A stretch of DNA of 17,209 nt from Candidatus Woesearchaeota archaeon (GTDB lineage: Archaea; Nanobdellota; Nanobdellia; Woesearchaeales; JACPBV01), in NCBI GenBank assembly GCA_019323195.1, contig JAHWHQ010000026.1, positions 1 through 17,209 on the forward strand, read 5' to 3'. This document shows positions 1 to 7,336 of the stretch, in pieces. Each line of letters opens with the position of its first letter. The stretch's first letter is position 1. The position numbers and the translations under genes are program-made. The notes below the pieces were generated by a model that searched no databases, was not told where the DNA came from, and saw only the letters and a list, made by a program, of their open reading frames with translations.

Positions 1-561
1 GAAGAGCCTGAGAACTATGTTGTCGTGCATGTAAAGAGCGAGAACATCGACACGTATTCGATAAGGCTGAAGGAGGTTCTTGACCTTATAAGATACAAGA
101 CAGGCAAGCCAAAGGTCAACATAATAGCCTTCAGCATGGGCGGCCTTGTTGCAAGGAGGTATATCCAGATATTCGGGACAGAAAGCGTCAATAGGGTTAT
201 TCTGATAGGGACCCCTAACAAGGGAATAACAGGAAGGACAGCAGACCTATGCCCTTTGGTGGGAGGTGATCTTGAATGCCGCGATATGGACTCAGGAAGC
301 CTGTTCCTCAACAAGCTTAACAGGGGATCTTTGCCTGATATTCCCATCTACAGCATCGTAGGTACAGGATGCCTGATGGAAGGGAAGGAAGGGGACGGTA
401 CTGTCCTGGAAGAGAATGCCCGGCTGGAAGGGGCACAAAACTTTGTAATAAACGGGACATGCACCTCTGTTGACAAGCCGCTGCATACAGACCTAAGGGA
501 CATTGGCCTTTACCCTGAGGTTTATGACATCATAATAGATGCCTTGGATGAAGGGCGATAA
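1..561 (+). CDS. lipase/esterase, alpha/beta hydrolase (3' part only)
   Basis: The frame is open from the first base, so the gene begins outside the window; the GTG at 25 is only an internal codon. The visible 187 codons hold the catalytic half of an alpha/beta hydrolase related to triacylglycerol lipases and PGAP1-like esterases. Numbering from codon 25 as residue 1, the nucleophile elbow is AFSMGG with Ser37, where Ala replaces the first Gly of GxSxG. A GTPNKG stretch lies at 62-67, the likely catalytic Asp is Asp124 in GDGTV, and the likely catalytic His is His154 in PLHTDL. The triad is therefore complete and the C-terminus looks intact. The substrate cannot be read from the sequence; esters or lipids are the family expectation. 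A signal peptide, if any, would lie outside the window. Confidence 0.85.
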   Translation, partial: EEPENYVVVHVKSENIDTYSIRLKEVLDLIRYKTGKPKVNIIAFSMGGLVARRYIQIFGTESVNRVILIGTPNKGITGRTADLCPLVGGDLECRDMDSGSLFLNKLNRGSLPDIPIYSIVGTGCLMEGKEGDGTVLEENARLEGAQNFVINGTCTSVDKPLHTDLRDIGLYPEVYDIIIDALDEGR

Positions 562-637
562 AATTTCTTATCTCCGCTGTTAGAGTAGACTGGCATTAAT
601 CCCCTTCATTAACAATACAATTGATTTTCTCGTAATA

Positions 638-645
638 TTAATATA
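638..645 (+). promoter_or_regulatory. TATA box for the C39-like gene
   Basis: TTAATATA begins 31 nt before the ATG at 669, the spacing seen for the other leaderless genes here. It overlaps the upstream ATG at 645, which argues against that start. Confidence 0.5.
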
Positions 646-668
646 TGAGAAAGCAATCCAAATTTATT

Positions 669-1286
669 ATGAAGCTGAATATTCCATTTTACCCAATGCC
701 TAAAGAAAAAGCTAATTATTGCGGTCAGTTTGTCTTAAAACCAATATTTAGATTTCTTCTTAATAAAGAATATGATCTTGAATTCCTTTCAGAATTAAGT
801 GAAAAATTTGATAATGGGTTCACATTAACAATTGGACTGGTGTATGCAGCATTGCATGAGGGGCTAAAAGTAAGATATATAACTAAAAATGAAGAATTGG
901 TCTCTAATGAAGATGTGCCAAATCTTGAAAAGATGTACAATAATACAAAACTAAATGATATCCAAAAAAAAGCGAAGGTTTTATTTGAAAAATCAAAACA
1001 TTTAGGTTTGCAATTTCAGATAAGAAAACTGACCCTTAAAGAATTGAAATCAGAGATTGACAAAAACAACCCAGTTGTTGTTATTATTGATTATGGGAAA
1101 GCTTATGATCTAAACAAACAGATTTTTCACTTTGTTATTATAACTGGTTATGATCATGAACACATCTTTTTTCATGATGTTGGTCCTAAAGAACCTACTG
1201 CACACAAAAAATTAAAAGAAGATATATTCTATAATGCATGGACTGCCCCTGGTACAGATATGGACACAGTAATCTTTTCAAAATAA
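669..1286 (+). CDS. C39-like (papain-fold) cysteine peptidase family protein
   Basis: A 205-residue protein resembling the peptidase_C39-like family. I start it at ATG 669 rather than 645 because the new N-terminus (MKLNIPFY) matches the usual start of this family and the TATA box then has leaderless spacing. In this numbering the likely catalytic residues are Cys18 (YCGQ), His154 (HFVIITGYD) and Asp170 (FFHDVGP), in the usual Cys-His-Asp order. The oxyanion Gln normally found six or so residues before the Cys is not obvious (Met10 is near that place), so activity is uncertain. No signal peptide or membrane segment is visible, so it is probably cytoplasmic. The gene is AT-richer than its neighbours, with AAA/AAT/TTA codons and little AGG, which suggests transfer. 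A repeat begins one base after the stop codon. Confidence 0.7.
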   Translation: MKLNIPFYPMPKEKANYCGQFVLKPIFRFLLNKEYDLEFLSELSEKFDNGFTLTIGLVYAALHEGLKVRYITKNEELVSNEDVPNLEKMYNNTKLNDIQKKAKVLFEKSKHLGLQFQIRKLTLKELKSEIDKNNPVVVIIDYGKAYDLNKQIFHFVIITGYDHEHIFFHDVGPKEPTAHKKLKEDIFYNAWTAPGTDMDTVIFSK

Positions 1287-1310
1287 CTCATACCGATGGC
1301 AATCCCAGCA
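1287..1310 (+). repeat. solo copy of a 24-bp inverted-repeat end
   Basis: Starts directly after the stop codon of the C39-like gene. It matches the reverse complement of 11297-11320 at about 22 of 24 bases (shared core CCGATGGCAATCCC). It is thus a single arm of the cloverleaf-like element at 11219-11320, ten kilobases away. No partner arm is clear nearby. Confidence 0.7.
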
Positions 1311-1369
1311 AAATATAGAAAATCAATCATAACAATAAAATTATTTCTAGTTAAAAAAGAATTAGGTGA

Positions 1370-2659
1370 TTAAACCTGCCTGAGGTAGCCCCATGAATGA
1401 AGCTTGTCAGAATCCTCAAACCACCTGTCTCCTATGTCTGTCCTGTAGTACATGTGCGGTATCCTGAGGTTCTTTATCCTTGAGTATGCCTGCTTCTGGG
1501 CCTGGACCATTGTCTGGCCAGTCCCGCATACGATAAGGACAACGCCTGAAGTGCCTGTTATCAGCCACTTGTCATCAACCTTCTTGACATCCTCTATATG
1601 AACGCCGTCTGCATCTTTCTTGAAGAATATGACAGTATCCTTTGACTTGACATCGAATGTCTCCTTGTCATGGAACGGAAACGGCGGAACAACAATCCTT
1701 ACACCTATCTGGAATCCGCTTTTGACCTTAAGATTTACATTCCTGCCCTGCGCAAGCTCATAGAAAAATTCACTTATAGGGGTTAACATGCCCTCCTGCT
1801 GTATGCTTATCGTAGGGTAGCCGAAACGGGTTGTGAATTCAAGAGGGTAGATGCCGTTATTGTTGACTATGCAGTTCAGGTCGATATAGCCGACATAGCC
1901 TTCCTCTGCCAGCTTAGGCTCCATCTTCTTCAGCGTGTGGTTGAAGATCTTGTTAGGGTCTGACCAGAACATGGCAGTGCCCATCTCGCCTGTTGAAGGC
2001 CCAAGGTTGCCCGGGAACAGTTTTTTATGCTCAAAATTAACATTAATGGGGTAAATAAACTCCTTGCCGTTGAAGAATGCGCCGACCGCTACCTCTACAC
2101 CATGGACATACCTCTGGATCTGTATCCTGGGAATCTTCTTTGACCAGGCTTTCTTGTAATCCTGAAGAACCGCTATCACGTCCCTTCCGTCATCCTCTTC
2201 ACCGACAAAAAGTATGCCCTTGCTGAAGTTAAACTGTCCGCTGGGCTTGATCACATACCTTGCAGGGTTCTTTACGACAAATTTTATCGCCTCGTCAAAA
2301 GAGTCGAACTCCTGGTAGTTTATTATAGACACGCCTGCATTTTTAAGCTCTTCCTGGCCGAACGCCCTCTCATCCTCAAGCTTGTCTGTGTAAGGCGTCC
2401 CTCCAATCACCAGCTTTCCCTGCTTCCTCAGCATCTGGGCTTTTTTTCCCTGGCCCAGAACATCATCAAAGACTATTATATCCGCCCATTCAACCTCCTT
2501 TTCCCAGTTGTCAACCTTGCTCACGAAACCGTCGCCTACCTCTTTCTCTTCCTTGTTCTCTATGAAAAATTTTACATGATGGCCCTCTTTTGCGATCTGC
2601 CATGCTATATCGGTTATAAGGCCTTCGATCGTCACGAATAAGAATTTTTTCGGATCCAT
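1370..2659 (-). CDS. purD: phosphoribosylamine-glycine ligase (GAR synthetase)
   Basis: A 429-residue ATP-grasp ligase of the PurD family, close to the usual length. PurD joins glycine to 5-phosphoribosylamine with ATP, the second step of purine synthesis, in the cytoplasm. The first ~95 residues form the N-terminal Rossmann-like domain (start FLFVTIEG). ATP-grasp features follow: YVIKPSGQFNFSKG around 135-150, the acid-rich PLEFTTRFGYP stretch around 272-282 with the metal/substrate loop, and a C-terminal domain with the family GTGQTMVQAQKQAYSRI run. The start codon is preceded by GAGGTA. It lies downstream of pyrE on the same strand after a 204-nt gap, so the two may be co-expressed or separately started. 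No other purine gene is in the window. The sequence is diverged from bacterial PurD, so a related ATP-grasp role cannot be excluded. Confidence 0.85.
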   Translation of the reverse strand: MDPKKFLFVTIEGLITDIAWQIAKEGHHVKFFIENKEEKEVGDGFVSKVDNWEKEVEWADIIVFDDVLGQGKKAQMLRKQGKLVIGGTPYTDKLEDERAFGQEELKNAGVSIINYQEFDSFDEAIKFVVKNPARYVIKPSGQFNFSKGILFVGEEDDGRDVIAVLQDYKKAWSKKIPRIQIQRYVHGVEVAVGAFFNGKEFIYPINVNFEHKKLFPGNLGPSTGEMGTAMFWSDPNKIFNHTLKKMEPKLAEEGYVGYIDLNCIVNNNGIYPLEFTTRFGYPTISIQQEGMLTPISEFFYELAQGRNVNLKVKSGFQIGVRIVVPPFPFHDKETFDVKSKDTVIFFKKDADGVHIEDVKKVDDKWLITGTSGVVLIVCGTGQTMVQAQKQAYSRIKNLRIPHMYYRTDIGDRWFEDSDKLHSWGYLRQV

Positions 2660-2863
2660 TTTACCTCGCTTTTTTCAGAAAGAATTCACCTGCTTAAATC
2701 TATATCAGATTTCAAAACTTTCATGTTATCTCTGCCTGCTCTTTCACTGTTTGGATCTATCTTTTCCATAGTCACTAATATATATATTAAATAATATGCT
2801 TCTATATAAAAATCTTTCTTATTTTTTGTATGGGACTTGTTTTTTGTACTCTCAGGAAATGAT

Positions 2864-3520
2864 TTATTTTTTCGGCTCTGCGTTGGGAAAGCCATGCTTA
2901 GGGCCCCATTCAGCCGGAGCCTTGTTCCAGTCCAGGACAAGGCTAAGCTCTTCCATGCTCAATAGGCTGTTTTCTTTTGCTGTTTTAGCCAGAACTGAAA
3001 AATTACTCAGCGCTATAGCCCTGCAATTGCCCTCTTCCATCTTCTTTTTCGCCTTTTCCATCTCATAGGTAAATATTGCAATTATAGTATCACAATCAGC
3101 CCCGTTATCCCTGCAGGCTTCAACTGCCCTAAAGCTGCTTCCGCCTGTGCTTATGAGATCTTCTATGATAATCACCTTTTTACCGTTGATATCTGCTCCC
3201 TCTATCTGCTTCCCTGCCCCATGCTCTTTTTTCTCGGGCCTTATGTAGGACATCGGCTTGTTTAATTCCTGCGCCACAAAGCTGGCCCATGGGATTCCGG
3301 CTGTTGCAGTTCCAGCCAATACATCAAATTCCCTGCCCTTTAGGGCTTCAACAAAGGCCTTGACTATTATGTTTCTCTCTTCTGGAAAGGCTATCAGCTT
3401 ACGGTTATCGCAATAGATCGGGCTCCTTATGCCTGAAACATAGGTATAAGGCTCTTTTGCATCCAGTGTAACTGCCTTCTTATCCAGCAGAATCCTTGCA
3501 ATCTCTTTTTCATTTGGCAT
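2864..3520 (-). CDS. pyrE: orotate phosphoribosyltransferase
   Basis: Catalyses orotate + PRPP to OMP + PPi, the fifth step of pyrimidine synthesis. From the ATG at 3520 it is 218 residues. The PRPP-binding motif IIIEDLISTGGSS is at 117-129 and the flexible catalytic loop RPEKKEHGAGKQIEG at 94-108 with Lys97/Lys98/His100; the orotate-binding strand region YVSGIRSPIYCDNR is at 27-40. In-frame GTG (3529) and ATG (3526) codons exist upstream, but AAGGTGAT ends four bases before ATG 3520 and fits as its ribosome binding site, so I use 3520. The predicted promoter gives a leader of about 22 nt. A conserved enzyme, with purD downstream. Confidence 0.93.
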   Translation of the reverse strand: MPNEKEIARILLDKKAVTLDAKEPYTYVSGIRSPIYCDNRKLIAFPEERNIIVKAFVEALKGREFDVLAGTATAGIPWASFVAQELNKPMSYIRPEKKEHGAGKQIEGADINGKKVIIIEDLISTGGSSFRAVEACRDNGADCDTIIAIFTYEMEKAKKKMEEGNCRAIALSNFSVLAKTAKENSLLSMEELSLVLDWNKAPAEWGPKHGFPNAEPKK

Positions 3521-3564
3521 AGACATCACCTTAAATTTGTTATTTTTTTAAGGAAATAAGGTTA

Positions 3565-3572
3565 GTATAAAT
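3565..3572 (-). promoter_or_regulatory. TATA box for pyrE
   Basis: On the minus strand the sequence reads ATTTATAC, about 50 nt before ATG 3520. The start of transcription would fall near 3545, leaving a short leader with a ribosome binding site. Confidence 0.5.
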
Positions 3573-3633
3573 AACTTTTTGTTTAAGAAAATCCTGTTAA
3601 ATGCACCAAAATTGAATCCGAAAAACAGAAACA

Positions 3634-3641
3634 TTTAATAA
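3634..3641 (+). promoter_or_regulatory. TATA box for the 3725-4059 operon
   Basis: TTTAATAA lies 91 nt before ATG 3725, predicting a leader of roughly 60 nt that ends in a strong AGGAGGCGAT ribosome binding site at about 3710-3719. Confidence 0.4.
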
Positions 3642-3724
3642 TGATGGCTTATTAGCAAGAAGATAGGAGTTTCTGTATTTGTTCAAGTGCAGTTTCTTTC
3701 AAAACTTAACAGGAGGCGATAGAT

Positions 3725-3883
3725 ATGGCAAAATACCGTATTGATATGGATGTACTGAGAAAAGGCAAGGTCAGGCCGCAGATCGGAAAGGTTCTTGTGT
3801 TAAGTCTTGACGGAGGAAGGCAATTGGAGGGAAAGATAACCCAGATCGGCAGGGATTCAATCATCATGACCAAGACAGAATGA
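3725..3883 (+). CDS. small basic protein of unknown function, 52 aa
   Basis: A 52-codon reading frame with a strong ribosome binding site (AGGAGGCGAT, five bases before the ATG). It is rich in Lys/Arg with alternating hydrophobic residues in the second half (KVLVLSLDGG, LEGKITQIG), which suggests a small beta-rich fold, perhaps SH3/OB-like, but I recognise no family. The stop overlaps the next start (ATGA), so it is translationally coupled to the zinc-ribbon gene behind it. Codon use (AGG, ATC) matches neighbouring genes, supporting that it is real. Confidence 0.65.
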   Translation: MAKYRIDMDVLRKGKVRPQIGKVLVLSLDGGRQLEGKITQIGRDSIIMTKTE

Positions 3884-4059
3884 AACTGATAAAGATATGC
3901 CCCAAGTGCGGAGGCATCTACATAAGGTACAAGAGGCCGATAGGAAATCCGTTCGGGCCAGGCAAGTGGGTATGCTATACCTGCAATTACTCCGGGAAAT
4001 TTCCAAGCATAACCCGCTCAGAGATAGCAGAATTTAAGAGCAAGATAAGGGATATATAG
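3880..4059 (+). CDS. small zinc-ribbon protein, 59 aa
   Basis: Fifty-nine residues with a CxxC pair at Cys7/Cys10 and a second at Cys32/Cys35 (WVCYTC), the layout of a zinc ribbon with a 21-residue spacer. The C-terminal third (SITRSEIAEF and following) looks helical and basic. It overlaps the preceding gene by four bases (ATGA) and ends four bases from the convergent parA stop. Zinc ribbons of this size usually bind nucleic acid or another protein; the partner is not visible. Conservation of the two-gene unit in relatives would be the best clue to its role. Confidence 0.7.
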   Translation: MKLIKICPKCGGIYIRYKRPIGNPFGPGKWVCYTCNYSGKFPSITRSEIAEFKSKIRDI

Positions 4060-4063
4060 GCTG

Positions 4064-4870
4064 TCAGGAATTCATAACCTCCACAGTCTGGACCTTCTCC
4101 AGGACCCTTTCTGTTTTGCTGGCTTTTTCATTGTGGATTATGTCCATGACCAGCTCGCCGTAGTCCTTTGCTCCCTGAGAGCTTTTTGCGTATGAGAAGA
4201 TTGAGCATTTCTTCTTGGGAGCCTCTTTAAGCTTTGAGTTTGCCATTATGCTGCCGGATACTATGCCGTAGAAATCCCCCTGCATCCTGTTGAGGATCTC
4301 CCTGGAGACCTTAAGGCGCTTATCATAGAACGTGGGGATTATCCTTGATATGGCAACCTTTTCATCCCCTACATCCTCGTTAAATTTCTCTATCTTCTCG
4401 ATCGTCTTCATCAATACCTTATAGCCCAGAACATCGGTAGAGATAGGGACAAAGACCTCATCAGAGTAGATAAGGGCGTTCCTTGTCATGGTCCCGAAAT
4501 TCGGGGGGCAGTCAAGTATGGCATAATCATAGCTGTTGTTCTTCTCCATCTTAAGGCTTAGGATATAATCCTTGTTTGCCCGGTTTCCCAGAGCCTCGTC
4601 AACGTCGTTCAATGAATCATTGCTCGGGACAAGGTCAAGGTCCTTCCCCATGTGGGTTATGCATTCCTCAAGCTCTGCGCCGTTTGCTATCAGGTGGAAC
4701 ATGTCCTTGGTGGGATATTCTGATTCCAGGCAGTGGCTTATGCTTCCCTGTGAATCCAGGTCCATAAGAAGGACTTTTTTCCCTTTTCGTGCAAGGCCTG
4801 CAGCGATGTTGACAGCTGTTGTTGTCTTTCCAACGCCGCCTTTAAGACAGAATACAGATATTTTTCTCAT
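4064..4870 (-). CDS. ParA/Soj/MinD-type ATPase
   Basis: A ParA-family P-loop ATPase, 268 residues from ATG 4870 (275 from the in-frame ATG 4891). I prefer 4870 because GAGGTG lies six bases upstream and the conserved strand RKISVFCLKGG then begins at residue 2. The deviant Walker A is KGGVGKTT at 10-17 with signature Lys10 and Lys15; the switch LMDLDSQGS follows, and the Walker B-like strand is AILDCPP. These enzymes bind DNA or membranes as ATP dimers and move plasmids, chromosomes or protein cargo. No ParB or CTP-switch partner gene is adjacent; the neighbours are tiny zinc-ribbon operons on both sides. The C-terminal tail of about 30 residues is charged and probably disordered. Its cargo is unknown. 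Confidence 0.88.
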   Translation of the reverse strand: MRKISVFCLKGGVGKTTTAVNIAAGLARKGKKVLLMDLDSQGSISHCLESEYPTKDMFHLIANGAELEECITHMGKDLDLVPSNDSLNDVDEALGNRANKDYILSLKMEKNNSYDYAILDCPPNFGTMTRNALIYSDEVFVPISTDVLGYKVLMKTIEKIEKFNEDVGDEKVAISRIIPTFYDKRLKVSREILNRMQGDFYGIVSGSIMANSKLKEAPKKKCSIFSYAKSSQGAKDYGELVMDIIHNEKASKTERVLEKVQTVEVMNS

Positions 4871-4935
4871 GGGGAACACCTCTTTTGCCATCTCGTCGAT
4901 AACAATAAATTTTAGTATTGGGAAATGGCTACTAG

Positions 4936-4943
4936 TATATAAA
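4936..4943 (-). promoter_or_regulatory. TATA box for the ParA-like gene
   Basis: The minus strand reads TTTATATA, 73 nt before ATG 4870, giving a leader of about 45 nt to that start. Confidence 0.5.
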
Positions 4944-5042
4944 TTTTACCTTATTGCCGACCTGAATAAGGGGGCAACAGAAAAGTGACAAAACAAGGCA
5001 AAGATGCATTTTCAAGACAGCCTTTAGGCTATAATGGATAGA

Positions 5043-5050
5043 TTTATAAA
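5043..5050 (+). promoter_or_regulatory. TATA box for the 5087-5360 operon
   Basis: TTTATAAA lies 44 nt before ATG 5087. The short leader contains GGAAGGTGG, a good ribosome binding site. Confidence 0.5.
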
Positions 5051-5086
5051 TAAATGAAAACATATCTTCTATAGGAAGGTGGTTTT

Positions 5087-5227
5087 ATGGCTGAAGATTA
5101 TGGTCCTTGTAGTTTATGCAGGGAAGGAAGGCTGATAAAAAAAGGGGAGAGCGAGATAGGAGGAGCCACATATTTTTTATTGAAATGCAATAAGTGCAAC
5201 CATGAGGTTGCAAGAAACATCAAATAA
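5087..5227 (+). CDS. small zinc-ribbon protein, 46 aa
   Basis: Forty-six residues with Cys8/Cys11 and Cys34/Cys37 as two CxxC knuckles 22 residues apart, a treble-clef or zinc-ribbon arrangement. A GGAAGGTGG ribosome binding site four bases before the ATG and an upstream TATA box support it. Between the knuckles is a short beta-like stretch (ATYFLLKC). One base separates its stop from the next start, so it forms an operon with the TFB-like ribbon. I do not recognise a specific family. Confidence 0.65.
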   Translation: MAEDYGPCSLCREGRLIKKGESEIGGATYFLLKCNKCNHEVARNIK

Positions 5228-5228
5228 A

Positions 5229-5360
5229 ATGGGAAATGAAGTATCGCTGCAAAGGGTTGAAGGGCAGGGAGAGAAGAGATGCCCTGAATGCAAGAGCAAG
5301 GAGATCGTCAGGAAGGATAATGAGATCTACTGCAAGAAATGCGGCTATGTTATAGATTAG
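5229..5360 (+). CDS. stand-alone TFB/TFIIB-like zinc ribbon, 43 aa
   Basis: Forty-three residues. Cys18-x2-Cys21 and Cys35-x2-Cys38 sit in the context RCPECKSKEIVRKD...IYCKKCGYVID, which closely follows the N-terminal zinc ribbon of archaeal TFB (C-P-E-C-x-S ... E-x-x-C-x-x-C-G-x-V-I). The cyclin folds of TFB that bind TATA-box DNA are absent, and the frame stops right after the ribbon. In TFB this ribbon recruits RNA polymerase, so a free ribbon could compete for or modulate that contact, but that is inference. It follows the preceding ribbon gene after one base and has no clear ribosome binding site of its own, suggesting coupled translation. A remnant of a broken TFB gene is an alternative; no cyclin-repeat sequence follows in any frame. 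Confidence 0.65.
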   Translation: MGNEVSLQRVEGQGEKRCPECKSKEIVRKDNEIYCKKCGYVID

Positions 5361-5381
5361 GCTGGTTCTGCGTACGATAGC

Positions 5382-5388
5382 TTTATAA
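5382..5388 (+). promoter_or_regulatory. TATA box for the methylthiotransferase gene
   Basis: TTTATAA begins 30 nt before ATG 5412; no ribosome binding site is present, so the mRNA is probably leaderless. Confidence 0.6.
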
Positions 5389-5411
5389 CTTGATTTCTAT
5401 TTCTGCATACT

Positions 5412-6695
5412 ATGGCCAGGATATACTTCCAGACGCATGGATGCAGCACAAACCTCAGCGAATCAGAGGTAATGACGGGTCTGCTGAAAAGGGCAGGCTT
5501 TAGTATAGCCGGGAATGCCCGGGAGGCAGACATCCTTGTGATCAATATATGCACTGTGAAAGGGGAAGCTACAGCCTTAAGGGAGATAAGGAAGCTGGAT
5601 GAGTCGTTTCCAGGGAAGAGGCTTATCATAGCAGGATGCATAACACAGAATATCCTGGAAGATGCAAGGGAGATCAGGGAAGATGCCAGCTTCATAAGCA
5701 CACATAACATCAGGTCAATAGTTGAGGTTGTTGAGGAGGTCATCAATGACAACATCATAGCTGCAGTCGGAAGGGATGAATACGTGAAGATCAACCTGCC
5801 TAAGGTAAGGAAGAATGATGTGATAGGCATCGTCCCCATATTAAGCGGCTGCCTGAACTCATGCTCTTACTGCTCTGTGAGGAATGTCAAGGGAAGATTG
5901 TTATCCTATGATATTGAGGATGTCAGGTCCGAGGTGATGAGGTGCCTGAGGGACGGATGCAGGGAGATATGGGTAACGTCACAGGACAATTCCGCCTATA
6001 TGCTTGATAAGGGCGGGGAAAGCAGCCTTCCTGAGCTGATAGGAAGGATAACAGCGATAAACAGGAGGTTCTTTGTGAGGATCGGCATGATGAACCCCCT
6101 GCACCTTAAGGATATACTGGAGCCTATGATAGAGGCCTATAAGAGTGACAGGGTGTTTAAGTTCCTGCATGTGCCTGTCCAGTCTGGTAATGATAGCATA
6201 TTAAGGCTTATGAGAAGGGGCTATAGTGCTGATGATTTCAGGATGATAATAAGGGAGTTCAGGAAGAATATCCCAAACATAACAATAAGCACAGACATCA
6301 TCTGCGGGTTTCCTACAGAGACAGAGCAGCAGTTTAACGATTCCCTTAACCTGATAAGGGAGATAAAGCCTGATGTCCTTAACATATCAAGGTTCCAGGC
6401 AAGGCCAGGGACAGAGGCTGCGGTCATGGAAGCCCAGGTCGATGGAGGCATAATCAAGAACAGGTCAAGGCTTTTGACAAGCATATATGAGAACATATCA
6501 AGGATGGGCAATGAGAGATGGCTCAACTGGCATGGGGAGGTATTGATAGATGAGAAAGGCAAGGAAGGGACATGGATAGGGAGGAATCTCGCCTATAAGC
6601 CTGTCATAGTAAAAGGAAACCTGAAATTAGGGGATTTTGTAGATGTCAGGGTGGATAACATAACCAGCCATGACCTCAGGGGGGAGATTATATAA
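5412..6695 (+). CDS. tRNA methylthiotransferase, MiaB-like (archaeal/eukaryal e-MtaB/CDKAL1 type)
   Basis: A 427-residue radical-SAM enzyme expected to turn t6A at position 37 of tRNAs reading ANN codons into ms2t6A. The N-terminal UPF0004 domain carries the three Cys of the auxiliary 4Fe-4S cluster: Cys11 (THGCSTN), Cys47 (NICTVKG) and Cys76 (AGC). The SAM-binding cluster is CLNSCSYC with Cys147, Cys151 and Cys154. Further family signatures are HVPVQSGND, the STDIICGFPTET strand and the ISRFQARPGTEA loop; the last ~60 residues form the TRAM domain that holds tRNA. All expected domains are present at normal length. The GCSTNLSESE start and the NICTVK motif favour the archaeal/eukaryal group over bacterial MiaB. 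It appears to be transcribed alone. Confidence 0.92.
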   Translation: MARIYFQTHGCSTNLSESEVMTGLLKRAGFSIAGNAREADILVINICTVKGEATALREIRKLDESFPGKRLIIAGCITQNILEDAREIREDASFISTHNIRSIVEVVEEVINDNIIAAVGRDEYVKINLPKVRKNDVIGIVPILSGCLNSCSYCSVRNVKGRLLSYDIEDVRSEVMRCLRDGCREIWVTSQDNSAYMLDKGGESSLPELIGRITAINRRFFVRIGMMNPLHLKDILEPMIEAYKSDRVFKFLHVPVQSGNDSILRLMRRGYSADDFRMIIREFRKNIPNITISTDIICGFPTETEQQFNDSLNLIREIKPDVLNISRFQARPGTEAAVMEAQVDGGIIKNRSRLLTSIYENISRMGNERWLNWHGEVLIDEKGKEGTWIGRNLAYKPVIVKGNLKLGDFVDVRVDNITSHDLRGEII

Positions 6696-6699
6696 TCGG

Positions 6700-6709
6700 T
6701 TTTTTCTTT
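6700..6709 (+). terminator. T-rich terminator after the methylthiotransferase gene
   Basis: A TTTTTTCTTT tract begins five bases after the stop codon, without a hairpin, which is the usual archaeal intrinsic terminator form. Confidence 0.45.
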
Positions 6710-6723
6710 AATACCAATAATTA

Positions 6724-6730
6724 TTTAAAA
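6724..6730 (+). promoter_or_regulatory. TATA box for coaE-coaD
   Basis: TTTAAAA begins 28 nt before ATG 6752, with no ribosome binding site in between; leaderless. Confidence 0.55.
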
Positions 6731-6751
6731 TAAGGCACCATTTTACCCTAT

Positions 6752-7336
6752 ATGGCAGTAGGGATAACAGGGGTGTTCGGGGCAGGAAAGACAACTGTGT
6801 CTGCCTTGTTTGCAAAGCACGGCTATAAGGTCATTAATGCTGATGAGATAGGGCATATTCTGTTAAATAAGAAGCCAATCAGAGACAGGATAGTAAAGGA
6901 ATTCGGCAGCTCCGTATTGACAAAAAACAGGATAGACCGGAGGAAGCTTAAGGATATTGTCTTTTATGATCCCAAGGAACTGATAAGATTAAACAGGATA
7001 ATACATCCTCCCCTTATCAAGGAGATAAAATCAGGCATAAGGAAGAATAAGTCAGGCAGGGTAATAGTCGACGGCGCCCTTCTTGTCGAGGCCGGATGTG
7101 CAGGGCTTTTTGATAGGCTTATCGTGGTGAAAGCAGGGAGGAAAGAGCTGCTGAAAAGGCTTTTGAAGAAGGGAAAATACAATAAGAAAGAGATAGAGAA
7201 CATATCCAGATCCCAGCTCAGCCAGAGGGAAAAACTTAAATATGCCGATTATATCATAGATAACAGCAAAAGCCTGGAAAATACAAAGAAAGGTGTTGAA
7301 AGGGTTATAAAGATGATAAAAGGTGAATTAAGATGA
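6752..7336 (+). CDS. coaE: dephospho-CoA kinase, bacterial CoaE type
   Basis: Phosphorylates the 3'-hydroxyl of dephospho-CoA with ATP, the last step of CoA synthesis. The protein is 194 residues, the usual CoaE length. It has the P-loop GVFGAGKTT at 7-15 (Lys13), the NADEIGH motif near 30-36 where CoaE carries its catalytic Asp, the lid region KDIVFYDPKELIRLNRIIHP around 68-87 with the conserved IxHP, and the VDGALLVEAG strand. This is the bacterial/eukaryal COG0237 enzyme; most characterised archaea instead use a GTP-dependent dephospho-CoA kinase of another family. Its stop overlaps the coaD start by four bases. The pairing with a bacterial-type coaD suggests that both were acquired together. 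Confidence 0.88.
   Translation: MAVGITGVFGAGKTTVSALFAKHGYKVINADEIGHILLNKKPIRDRIVKEFGSSVLTKNRIDRRKLKDIVFYDPKELIRLNRIIHPPLIKEIKSGIRKNKSGRVIVDGALLVEAGCAGLFDRLIVVKAGRKELLKRLLKKGKYNKKEIENISRSQLSQREKLKYADYIIDNSKSLENTKKGVERVIKMIKGELR

Noticed and set aside
557..572. Hairpin GATAA...TTATC as terminator of the lipase gene
   Set aside because: Only five AT-rich pairs overlapping the stop codon and no T-run after it.
592..604. GGCATTAATCCCC as a partner arm of the repeat at 1287-1310, bracketing the C39-like gene
   Set aside because: Only a short gapped similarity to the arm; chance cannot be excluded.
4572..4988. 138-codon plus-strand frame over the ParA-like gene
   Set aside because: It is antisense to a clear ParA ATPase and its translation resembles no protein; the same holds for the plus-strand frames over the M50 protease gene and ribB.
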